Source: Chloroflexota bacterium (GTDB lineage Bacteria > Chloroflexota > Dormibacteria > Dormibacterales > Dormibacteraceae). From it: 10,538 bases of DNA. Below, one piece after another: positions 1 to 5,782 of this stretch (position 1 is the stretch's first letter; the number at the start of each line of letters is the position of its first letter). A model generated the notes under the pieces. The model saw only the letters and a list, made by a program, of their open reading frames with translations, was not told where the DNA came from and made no database searches. The position numbers and the translations under genes are program-made. The DNA is taken from positions 1 through 10,538 of the forward strand of contig VBKD01000032.1 of the NCBI GenBank assembly GCA_005888075.1. The letters are read 5' to 3'.

Positions 1-699
1 GACGTGAAGTTCGGGCGCGGCGCTTTCATGCCCACCCCGGAGGCGGCGGAGGAGCTGGCGAGCGAGATGGTGCTCCTCGGTGAAGGCGCCGGGCGCCGGA
101 CCGTGGCCCTTGTCACGGCGATGGACAATCCCCTGGGGCGCACGGTGGGCAACGCGCTCGAGGTTCGCGAGGCGCTCGATGCGCTTGCCGGCGAGGGGGA
201 TGAGGAGCTGCTCGAGGTGTCGCTGCGCGTGGCGGGCGAGATGTGCAGGCTGGCCGGTGTCCAGGCCGACCCCCGGCAGGTCTTGCGGTCGGGCGCCGGA
301 CGGGAGACGTTCGAGCGGATGCTCGCGGCCCAGGGCGGCAGGCTGGATGAGGGTCTGCCCGTGGCGGCGGTCCAGCTGTCCGTCGCCGCGGAGGCGGACG
401 GTTATGTCGAATCGATCGACGCGCTGGAGGTCGGGCTTGCCTCCCTCGAGCTGGGCGCCGGGCGAGCGCGCAAGGAGGACAGGGTCGACCCCGCCGCCGG
501 CCTGGTCATCGAAGCTCCGGTCGGCGCTCGCGTTCGGGCCGGGGACCCGGTCGTGGTGGTGCACGCGCGTTCCAGGGAGCTGATCGAGCGTGTGACTCCT
601 CGCCTCCGGAAGGCCTGGCGGCTGAGCGATCGGGAAGTCAGCCGCCCCCCGCACGTTCTCGCTCATGTGGACCCCAACGGCGTCACCAGGGATCGATAG
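1..699 (+). CDS. deoA: Pyrimidine-nucleoside (thymidine) phosphorylase, C-terminal part; 5' end outside window
   Basis: This cytosolic salvage enzyme splits thymidine, deoxyuridine or uridine with phosphate into free base and (deoxy)ribose-1-phosphate. Only the last 232 codons are present. The frame is open from base 1 and begins inside the family hallmark DVKFGRGAFM, so the ATG-less GTG at base 4 is not the real start. A TAMDNPLGRTVGNALEV block follows at about residues 38-56, typical of the glycosyl transferase family 3 phosphorylase fold. The C-terminal PYNP domain (GYVESIDALEVG onward, about residues 132-195) is intact. The stop is TAG at 697. A uridine phosphorylase gene starts 12 bases downstream and a uracil phosphoribosyltransferase gene comes next, which supports a pyrimidine salvage role. 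Whether it prefers thymidine (deoA) or accepts several pyrimidine nucleosides (pdp) cannot be told from this fragment. Confidence 0.9.
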   Translation, partial: DVKFGRGAFMPTPEAAEELASEMVLLGEGAGRRTVALVTAMDNPLGRTVGNALEVREALDALAGEGDEELLEVSLRVAGEMCRLAGVQADPRQVLRSGAGRETFERMLAAQGGRLDEGLPVAAVQLSVAAEADGYVESIDALEVGLASLELGAGRARKEDRVDPAAGLVIEAPVGARVRAGDPVVVVHARSRELIERVTPRLRKAWRLSDREVSRPPHVLAHVDPNGVTRDR

Positions 700-711
700 A
701 CTGTCGCAGCG

Positions 712-1482
712 GTGGCGGTGACTGAGAAGAAGTATCACGTGGGCCTGGGCCCGGGCGATGCCGGACATTACGTGCTCGTGCCCGGCGATCCGGGCCGCAC
801 GCCGATGATCGCCCAATATTTAGATGACGCGCGCGAGGTGGCGTTCAGCCGCGAGTACCGCACCTTCACGGGGAAGCTGGATGGCGTGCCCGTATCGACG
901 ATGTCGACCGGGATGGGCGGTCCATCCGTGGCGATCGGGATCGAGGAGCTGAGCGAGCTCGGAGTTCACACGCTGCTTCGCGTCGGCACGTGCGGGGCCG
1001 CGCAGCCCGAGATCAAGCTGGGCGATCTCGTGATCGCCGTCGCCTCGGTGCGCAGCGAAGGGACTCCGAATGGATACATTCCTCTCGAATATCCGGCGAT
1101 CGCGTCTCTCGACGTGGTCAATGCGCTGATCGAGTCGGCACGCGCGGCCAGCGTGCCGTTTCATGTCGGGGTCATCCGGTCGGTCGACGCGCTCTATTCG
1201 GATCTGCAGCCCGACACGATGCCGCGACCACACGCTCGTGAGGAGCTGGAGATGTGGAAGAGGGCCGGGATCCTTTGCAACGATATGGAGTCATCGACAC
1301 TCTTCGTCGTGTCGCGGCTTCGCAAGCTGCGCGCCGGAGCGATCAACCTTTGCGTGGACGAGATTGGAGCCGGTGAGATCCATCATCTCGACCCCTCCTA
1401 CATGGATCGCATGCTCAAGGTGGCGGTCGACGCGCTGCGGCGCCTGATCGCTCGCGACGGACTTGTCGCTAAGCGTCAGTAA
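712..1482 (+). CDS. udp: Uridine phosphorylase
   Basis: This 256-residue enzyme of nucleoside phosphorylase family I would convert uridine and phosphate to uracil and ribose-1-phosphate in the cytosol. Recognisable parts are the phosphate-binding VPGDPGR (23-29), an arginine in SREYR (46-50), STGMGGPS (65-72), LRVGTCGA (89-96), and the ribose-binding DMES (191-194; the E. coli enzyme has EMES). The region equivalent to the E. coli base-specificity loop reads DLQPDTMPRP (164-173). It keeps a Gln but differs from E. coli, so exact base preference is inferred. The usual VNRTQQE-like segment is replaced by INLCVDEIG (211-219). The start is GTG at 712 or GTG at 718, and neither has a strong ribosome binding site. 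The gene lies 12 bases after the upstream phosphorylase gene, and its end overlaps the next gene by 20 bases, so the three genes are probably one transcript. Confidence 0.88.
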   Translation: MAVTEKKYHVGLGPGDAGHYVLVPGDPGRTPMIAQYLDDAREVAFSREYRTFTGKLDGVPVSTMSTGMGGPSVAIGIEELSELGVHTLLRVGTCGAAQPEIKLGDLVIAVASVRSEGTPNGYIPLEYPAIASLDVVNALIESARAASVPFHVGVIRSVDALYSDLQPDTMPRPHAREELEMWKRAGILCNDMESSTLFVVSRLRKLRAGAINLCVDEIGAGEIHHLDPSYMDRMLKVAVDALRRLIARDGLVAKRQ

Positions 1483-2083
1483 GCATCCGCTCGTCGCGGA
1501 CAGCCTGCGCCAGCTCCGCGACGTGGGGACGCCTCCGGAAGAGTTCCGGGTCCTGGCGCGGAAGATCATCACGCTGCTTCTCTATGAGGCGACCGCCGAC
1601 CTGACGGTCCGCAACGTCACGGTGCAGACGCCTCTGAGCGAGACCGCGGGGATCGAGGTCGCGCGCGAGGTGGTCGCGATCCCGGTGCTGCGGTCCGGGC
1701 TTGGCATCCTCGGGCCTGCGCTCGAGCTCCTGCCGCGCGTGAGCGTCGGCTACATCGGGCTCGAACGCGATGAGGCGACAGCGGTGGCGCGGATCTATTA
1801 CAAGAAGCTGCCCACCCTGGTGGACAAGGTGCCGATGCTGCTCGACCCGATGCTGGCGACCGGCGGCTCGGCGGCCCAGGCGCTCGACCTGATCAAGGAG
1901 GCGGGCGGTGTGGATCCGCGCATGGTTTGCGTGGTGGCGGCGCCGGAGGGGGTAGAGTTCCTCGAGGAGAGGCACCCGGAGGTGCAGATTTACACTGCGG
2001 CGCTGGACGAGGGGCTGAACGACCGGATGTTCATCGTTCCGGGGCTGGGGGATTTTGGGGACCGGTTGTTCGGAACGGGCTGA
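1463..2083 (+). CDS. upp: Uracil phosphoribosyltransferase
   Basis: This enzyme condenses uracil with PRPP to give UMP, using the uracil released by the two phosphorylases upstream. At 206 residues it matches the usual family length of about 208. Visible motifs are VLRSGLGI (75-82), the PRPP-binding loop LDPMLATGGSA (127-137) and the C-terminal uracil-binding stretch IVPGLGDFGDRLFGT (191-205). The only start giving a full-length N-terminus is TTG at 1463, inside the end of the uridine phosphorylase gene (20-base overlap), with only a weak GACGGA upstream. Translation is therefore probably coupled to the preceding gene. An in-frame GTG about 20 codons later would remove conserved N-terminal sequence. 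The TGA stop at 2081 is followed within 5 bases by the hairpin repeat array, which may end the transcript. Confidence 0.93.
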   Translation: MSLSVSKHPLVADSLRQLRDVGTPPEEFRVLARKIITLLLYEATADLTVRNVTVQTPLSETAGIEVAREVVAIPVLRSGLGILGPALELLPRVSVGYIGLERDEATAVARIYYKKLPTLVDKVPMLLDPMLATGGSAAQALDLIKEAGGVDPRMVCVVAAPEGVEFLEERHPEVQIYTAALDEGLNDRMFIVPGLGDFGDRLFGTG

Positions 2084-2087
2084 TCCA

Positions 2088-2306
2088 GGTCGGCCCCTCC
2101 GTCGCAGTGCCCTGCGGGCAGTGCGCCACCTCCCCACAAGTGGGGAGGAGTTTTAGCCTAGGTCGGCCCCTCCGTCGCAGTGCCCTGCGGGCAGTGCGCC
2201 ACCTCCCCATAAATGGGGAGGAGTTTTAGCCTAGGTCGGCCCCTCCGTCGCAGTGCCCTGCGGGCAGTGCGCCACCTCCCCGCAAGTGGGGAGGAGTTTT
2301 AGCCTA
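2088..2306. repeat. Three tandem 73-bp double-hairpin repeat units
   Basis: There are three head-to-tail copies at 2088-2160, 2161-2233 and 2234-2306. Each unit has two hairpins. The first is TGCCC-tgc-GGGCA, extended outward past a G-G mismatch by CGCA/TGCG. The second is CCTCCCC(A)...(T)GGGGAGG, followed by AGTTTTAG. The copies differ only at the tip of the second hairpin (ACAAGT, ATAAAT, GCAAGT). The array fills the gap between the convergent pyrimidine and thiamin operons. A GC-rich hairpin followed by TTTT on the + strand looks like a weak intrinsic terminator, so it may stop upp transcription, but the T run is short. There are no unique spacers, so this is not a CRISPR. Short open frames through the repeats look spurious. 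Confidence 0.93.
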
Positions 2307-2573
2307 GGTCGGCCCCTCCGGCGCTTCGCGCCACCTCCCCATAAATGGGGAGGAGTTGGAGTTGGAGGTCTGGCCCCCTCCTACCATTCGGACTATTTCT
2401 ACTATGTCGCCGTTTTGGAAGGTGACGGAGTCGTACGCGGTGCGTTCGATGATCTCCCCGTTGTGCTCGACCGCGACCGCGCGAGGGTTTACTCCGAGCC
2501 GGTCCAGGTAGGTCAACAGCGGGGTTGGAGCCTCCAGCTCGACCCGCTTGCCGTTGACCTGCAGGGCGATCAT
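2304..2573 (-). CDS. thiS: Sulfur carrier protein ThiS with repeat-encoded C-terminal extension
   Basis: ThiS is a small ubiquitin-like protein. Its C-terminal glycine is adenylated and converted to a thiocarboxylate that gives sulfur to ThiG for thiazole synthesis. Residues 1-67 (MIALQVNGK to VRMVGGG, positions 2573-2373) have the length and end expected of a complete ThiS. There is no stop after the glycines: the frame runs on for 22 residues (QTSNSN, then SSPFMGRWREAPEGPT), encoded by junction sequence and the fourth repeat copy. Neither other forward frame stops promptly, so a single-base error would not restore a normal end. Since the free diglycine is needed for activity, the product is either processed, tolerated or defective. 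The ATG at 2573 overlaps the stop of the upstream ThiE/TenI-family gene by 4 bases (ATGA), which supports the start and coupled translation. Confidence 0.85.
   Translation of the reverse strand: MIALQVNGKRVELEAPTPLLTYLDRLGVNPRAVAVEHNGEIIERTAYDSVTFQNGDIVEIVRMVGGGQTSNSNSSPFMGRWREAPEGPT
2307..2357. repeat. Shortened fourth copy (51 bp) of the palindromic repeat, fused to the thiS 3' end
   Basis: This copy shares the ends of the 73-bp units (GGTCGGCCCCTCC and the CCTCCCC/GGGGAGG hairpin with tip ATAAAT) but has a shorter first hairpin, GGCGC-ttc-GCGCC. It continues the tandem array without a gap and ends at AGTT. The next bases contain a direct TTGGAG duplication. On the - strand it is read in frame as the last part of thiS and supplies that gene's stop codon (TAG at 2306-2304). 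Confidence 0.9.
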
Positions 2574-3076
2574 CGAAACAAGCTGATCGCCGCGTAGCCG
2601 GCCGCCCCTGCCGCGTCGCATTCGGCGATCCTCGCCTCGGTGACGCCGCCGATGGCGAGCACCGGGATGCGGAGCATGCGCGCCACATCGGATAGAGCAT
2701 CGATACCCACCGGTTCGACGTCGGGGTGGCTCGTGCTGGCCCAGACCGGTCCGAAGATCACGAAGTCCGCCCCGTCACCTTCGGCCGCGAGCGCTGCCTC
2801 GATCGAGTGGACCGACCGCCCGACCATGCGGTGTTCGAGGAGCCGACGTGCGTCGCCGACCAGGATGTCCCGTTCGGGAAGGTTGACCCCCGCCGCCCCT
2901 GAGGAGAGGGCGACATCGCAGCGCGAGCTCACCAGCACCGGGATTGGAGACGATGCGACCAGCTCTGTGGCTTGCCGCTCGAGCTCTCTGGTTGTCAGGT
3001 CAGGCGCCCGGAGCTGCAGGATGGTGGCGCGGCCCGCGGCGTGATGGCCATCCGCCGCGCTCGCGACGATCGCCAT
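2570..3076 (-). CDS. tenI: ThiE/TenI-family protein, probably thiazole tautomerase (TenI-like)
   Basis: This is a TIM-barrel protein of the thiamine phosphate synthase family. It keeps ILQLRAPDL (19-27), CDVALSSGAAGVNL (53-66), GRSVHS (86-91), FGPVWASTSHPD (108-119) and PVLAIGGV (138-145). Several ThiE pyrophosphate or metal positions look changed: QLREK is QLRAP, and the usual N-D before the R-x-DVAL motif is S-S. The conserved Lys after the GP-x-F/W loop is His. GRSVHS contains the His position that matters in Bacillus TenI, so a tautomerase role fits better than synthase, but this is inference and automated annotation would likely say thiE. At 168 residues it is short: the first strand and linker are compressed and the last helix is missing after AISLFR. 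ATG at 3076 is the first usual start, 14 bases after thiG, with no clear ribosome binding site. Confidence 0.75.
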   Translation of the reverse strand: MAIVASAADGHHAAGRATILQLRAPDLTTRELERQATELVASSPIPVLVSSRCDVALSSGAAGVNLPERDILVGDARRLLEHRMVGRSVHSIEAALAAEGDGADFVIFGPVWASTSHPDVEPVGIDALSDVARMLRIPVLAIGGVTEARIAECDAAGAAGYAAISLFR

Positions 3077-3090
3077 CGCAACGGGTGTGA

Positions 3091-3888
3091 CTAGCCGCGG
3101 GGCCGCGAGATGCCCTCGGTGGGCGAGCTCGGGCTCGCCTCCCCTCGCCTTGGGATCCGGCCGGCGAGGTACGCCTTGCGGCCGGCCTCGACGCCCAGCT
3201 TGATCGCCTCGGCCATCATGGCCGGATCCTGGGCGAGCGCCACCGCGGAGTTGACGAGCACCGCATCGGCGCCGAGCTCCATGGCCAGCGCCGCATCAGA
3301 CGGGACCCCGATGCCTGCATCGACGACCACGGGCACGCGCGCGTCTTCGATGATGATCCGGATCTGTTCGAGGGTTTGAATCCCCTGCCCCGAGCCGATC
3401 GGCGAGCCCAGAGGCATCACCGTCACGGTGCCGATCTCTTCGAGTCTCTTGGCCAGCACCGGGTCGGCGTTGATGTACGGCAGCACCTTGAACCCTTCCG
3501 CCACGAGGACCCGCGCCGCCTTCAGCGTCTCCTCTGGATCAGGAAAGAGGTAACGGGGGTCGGGGATGACCTCGAGCTTGACCCAGTCGGAAAGGCCCAT
3601 GGAGCGCGCGAGGCGGGCGATGCGGATCGCTTCCTCCGCGGTACGGCAGCCCGCCGTGTTGGGCAGGATGCGATAGCGGCTCCAGTCGATGGCGTCGAGG
3701 ATGGTCTTCTTGTTGGGATCGTCGAGGTCGAGCCGGCGCAACGCGACGGTGACCAGCTCACAATCGGACGCGTCCAGCGCGCCGAGCATGGCCTCGTCGG
3801 TGGCGTACTTGCCCGTGCCGAGGAACAGTCGCGAGCGCAGGGTGACCCCGGCGATCTCCAGCGGATCGGCATGCATGAGCGTCTGCAC
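3091..3888 (-). CDS. thiG: Thiazole synthase ThiG
   Basis: ThiG joins deoxyxylulose-5-phosphate, dehydroglycine and sulfur from ThiS thiocarboxylate to form the thiazole phosphate of thiamin. The 265-residue frame contains LFLGTGKY (21-28), PNTAGC (76-81), the WVKLEVI strand with the Schiff-base Lys at about 104, PLGSPIGSGQGI (159-170), DAGIG (190-194) and the phosphate-binding VNSAVA (212-217). It ends in the usual AYLAGRIP(R)R...SPTEG tail plus a few extra residues. The start is GTG at 3888 or ATG at 3876, and neither has a convincing ribosome binding site. It lies upstream of the ThiE/TenI gene (14 bases) and thiS, forming a thiazole-synthesis operon. No thiF, thiO or thiH is in the window. 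A palindromic repeat lies between its start and the upstream Nudix gene. Confidence 0.93.
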   Translation of the reverse strand: MQTLMHADPLEIAGVTLRSRLFLGTGKYATDEAMLGALDASDCELVTVALRRLDLDDPNKKTILDAIDWSRYRILPNTAGCRTAEEAIRIARLARSMGLSDWVKLEVIPDPRYLFPDPEETLKAARVLVAEGFKVLPYINADPVLAKRLEEIGTVTVMPLGSPIGSGQGIQTLEQIRIIIEDARVPVVVDAGIGVPSDAALAMELGADAVLVNSAVALAQDPAMMAEAIKLGVEAGRKAYLAGRIPRRGEASPSSPTEGISRPRG

Positions 3889-3933
3889 GCATTCAGATTA
3901 CCGATCGTCGATCTTGATGACCGTCTGATCCTC

Positions 3934-3984
3934 GGTCGGCCCCTCCGGCCCTTCGGGCCACCTCCCCATAAATGGGGAGGAGTT
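3934..3984. repeat. Dispersed fifth copy (51 bp) of the palindromic repeat
   Basis: This has the same 51-bp architecture as the copy at 2307-2357: GGTCGGCCCCTCC, then a short hairpin, then the CCTCCCC/GGGGAGG hairpin with tip ATAAAT, then AGTT. The short hairpin is GGCCC-ttc-GGGCC instead of GGCGC-ttc-GCGCC, a paired change that preserves the stem. It lies 11 bases beyond the Nudix stop codon and 45 bases upstream of the thiG start, between two genes read in the same direction, so it could attenuate or process a shared transcript. Confidence 0.9.
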
Positions 3985-3995
3985 CTGCTTTTCCT

Positions 3996-4424
3996 TTAGG
4001 AGAGGTCCAGCTGTGCCAGCAGGGTCCTGTCGCGCGTGTACGTCAGCTTGCGGAGGGCGTCCTCGACGGACAGCCACTGCAGCTTGTCCACTTCGATGCC
4101 CGGGCGAAAACGGCCGCCCTTGACCTCCATCAACCAGTAGCACACGACCTTGTCGCGTCCTCGACGGTCGACGTATGCGGTGCAGCCGAGCGGGCGGCCC
4201 AGCTCGCAGCGCAGGCCTGTCTCCTCTCTGACCTCGCGCAGCGCGCAGTCCTCTGGCTTCTCGTCAGGCTCGATCTTGCCCTTGGGCAGAGTCCAGTCAT
4301 CGTATGCGGGACGGTGGATCACGGCGACCTCTGTCTCTCCCGAACGCGACGCTCGGCAGACGACGCCTCCCGCGGCCCTGATCACATCCACATCGGCTAC
4401 TTCCAGGATCTTTGTTGCCACCAT
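3996..4424 (-). CDS. Nudix hydrolase, MutT1-like (Nudix domain only)
   Basis: This 142-residue protein has a perfect Nudix box at residues 49-71 (G-x5-E-x7-REV-x-EETGL), the metal-binding site for hydrolysing nucleoside diphosphate derivatives. The flanking sequence (VIHRPAYDDWTLPKGK, 35-50, and the later EVDKLQWLSVEDALRKL and DRTLL) resembles the Nudix half of mycobacterial MutT1, which acts on 8-oxo-dGTP and diadenosine polyphosphates. The histidine phosphatase domain that follows in MutT1 is absent. The substrate is therefore a guess: oxidised nucleotides or ApnA are the likeliest. The start is ATG at 4424. AAGGAG ends only 2 bases before it but 5 bases before the adjacent GTG codon at 4421, which may be the true start. 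The gene is separated from arsC by about 99 bases in which I see no clear promoter or terminator, and it may lead the thi genes. Confidence 0.9.
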   Translation of the reverse strand: MVATKILEVADVDVIRAAGGVVCRASRSGETEVAVIHRPAYDDWTLPKGKIEPDEKPEDCALREVREETGLRCELGRPLGCTAYVDRRGRDKVVCYWLMEVKGGRFRPGIEVDKLQWLSVEDALRKLTYTRDRTLLAQLDLS

Positions 4425-4523
4425 TGCTCCTTCGTTAGCTGAAACGTTTGGGCGGCGGGACCCTCAGCGTCGGCTCGTGTTCCGGTGCAGTCTAACCGCG
4501 AAGCCCTGATCAAGCGCAAAGAA

Positions 4524-4925
4524 TCAACCACCATTCGCATCCAGTTTTTCCACAAGCGCGCTGACCCGGCTTTCGATGTCGTCTCTGATGCTACGGACGT
4601 CCGCGACGGGCAGGTCCTTCGGATCCTGCAACTCCCAGTCGATGTAACGCTTGCCTGGAATCACCGGACAAGCGTCGCCGCATCCCATCGTCACCAGCAC
4701 GTCGGCCCAGTGGGCGAGATCATCGTCCAGCAAACGCGGCACGCGATCGCTCAGGTCGACTCCATCCTCTTGCATCACAGCGACAACATTGGAATGAACG
4801 CGGTCGCCGGGTGATGTTCCCGCGGACCGGGCCTCGTGGCGTCCATCGACCATCCGCTCGAACAGCGCCTGGCTCATCTGCGAGCGACCCGCGTTGTGTA
4901 GACACACAAAGAGGACGTGAGACAT
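4524..4925 (-). CDS. arsC: Arsenate reductase, thioredoxin-linked low-molecular-weight phosphatase type
   Basis: This 133-residue protein has the phosphatase-like P-loop C8-x5-R14 (VCLHNAGRSQMSQALFE) near the N-terminus, and a second redox segment MGCGDACP (80-87) giving Cys82 and Cys86. It ends in the family block PGKRYIDWELQDP (90-102) and a helix IRDDIESRV. In characterised enzymes three cysteines pass electrons to reduce arsenate to arsenite, recharged by thioredoxin. The ATG at 4925 lies 2 bases after the pstA stop, so it is co-transcribed and probably co-translated with the phosphate importer, the usual entry route for arsenate. No arsB, acr3 or arsR is seen here, so the arsenite exporter must be elsewhere. 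A protein tyrosine phosphatase role is possible but less likely because of the second Cys pair. Frames extended upstream of this ATG overlap pstA and are not real. Confidence 0.88.
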   Translation of the reverse strand: MSHVLFVCLHNAGRSQMSQALFERMVDGRHEARSAGTSPGDRVHSNVVAVMQEDGVDLSDRVPRLLDDDLAHWADVLVTMGCGDACPVIPGKRYIDWELQDPKDLPVADVRSIRDDIESRVSALVEKLDANGG

Positions 4926-4927
4926 TT

Positions 4928-5782
4928 TTAGAGCTGTCCCGCCAGGGCGATCTGGCGGCGAAGCACCCAGCGGCTGACGAGGTTGATGCCGAGCACCATC
5001 ACGACGAGCACCAGCGCCGCGCCCCACGCCTGATCCTGCAGAGATTTGTACGGGGTCAATGCATATTGGTAAACCGTCAGAGGCAGCGCCTGTATTGCAT
5101 GCGTCGGGTCGAGGCTCAGCAGCTGGTTCCCAAACGCGGTGAACAGCAGCGGCGCGGTCTCGCCTGATGCACGTGCCACCGAGAGCAGCGCGCCGGTGAT
5201 CACGCCCGGCGCCGCGGCCGGGAGGATCAGCTGAAGCGAGACCCGCCATCGGGGCAGGCCGAGGGCCAGGCCTGACTCGCGCAGGCCGTTGGGGATGAGT
5301 GCCACCGAGCCTTCGGTCGTACGCACGACGATGGGCAGCATCAGCACCGCCAGTGCCACCGACCCCGAGACCCCTGAGAAGTGGTGCAGTGGTGCGACAA
5401 GAATCGCGTACACGAAAAGGCCGACCGCGATCGATGGTGTTCCCACCAGCACGTCGCTCGCGAGGCGAACCCAGCCTGCCCACCGCGCCAGGCCGTACTC
5501 CGCGAGATAGATCCCGCCGAGGATGCCGGCCGGGATCGCCATCACCGAGGCCATGCCGACCAGCATCAGGGTGCCTACGATGGCCTGCTTGATCCCGGCG
5601 CCCGGAACGCCGACAGGCCTGAACACGTTGGTGTAGAACTCGATGTGCAGAGCGGGCGGCAGCCCCTTCGCCACCGTGAACCACAGCACCAGTCCAAGCG
5701 GGATCAGGGCGAAAGCCGTCAGCAAATACATGACGCCGAGCCAGGCGAAGCTGGTGTAGCTCCTCCTGCTGGTCCGGTTCAC
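4928..5782 (-). CDS. pstA: Phosphate ABC transporter permease PstA
   Basis: This is one of the two inner-membrane channel subunits of the Pst phosphate importer. The 284-residue protein has a first membrane helix at about 12-38, then a periplasmic stretch, and a block of further helices from about 66 to the end. The permease (EAA) loop that docks on PstB is at about 169-194 (ESGLALGLPRWR, then LILPAAAPG), followed by ARASGETAPLLF (203-214), very typical of PstA. The GTG start at 5782 overlaps the pstC TGA by 4 bases (GTGA), which fixes the start and implies translational coupling. The TAA stop is 2 bases before arsC. Confidence 0.93.
   Translation of the reverse strand: MNRTSRRSYTSFAWLGVMYLLTAFALIPLGLVLWFTVAKGLPPALHIEFYTNVFRPVGVPGAGIKQAIVGTLMLVGMASVMAIPAGILGGIYLAEYGLARWAGWVRLASDVLVGTPSIAVGLFVYAILVAPLHHFSGVSGSVALAVLMLPIVVRTTEGSVALIPNGLRESGLALGLPRWRVSLQLILPAAAPGVITGALLSVARASGETAPLLFTAFGNQLLSLDPTHAIQALPLTVYQYALTPYKSLQDQAWGAALVLVVMVLGINLVSRWVLRRQIALAGQL

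Noticed and set aside
1469..2137. 222-codon - strand open frame opposite upp
   Set aside because: It is antisense to a complete uracil phosphoribosyltransferase with conserved motifs, and it has an Arg/His-rich composition.
2088..2357. CRISPR array
   Set aside because: The 73-bp units are directly adjacent and nearly identical throughout, with no unique spacers and no cas genes.
1927..2597. Two + strand open frames (about 100 and 114 codons) running through the repeat array, encoding repeated CGQCATSP / LGRPLRR / PHKWGG peptides
   Set aside because: They are translations of the hairpin repeat, lack family features and overlap upp or thiS. The repeat has no stops in some frames, which explains their length.
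3889..3995. TPP riboswitch upstream of thiG
   Set aside because: No CUGAGA or other conserved TPP aptamer segments are visible; the interval is mostly the palindromic repeat.
4425..4523. Terminator or promoter between arsC and the Nudix gene
   Set aside because: I found no stable hairpin with a T run and no convincing -35/-10 pair, so nothing is annotated there.
4926..5684. Long N-terminal extension of ArsC in the same open frame
   Set aside because: The extension overlaps pstA entirely. The ATG at 4925 starts exactly at the conserved family N-terminus.
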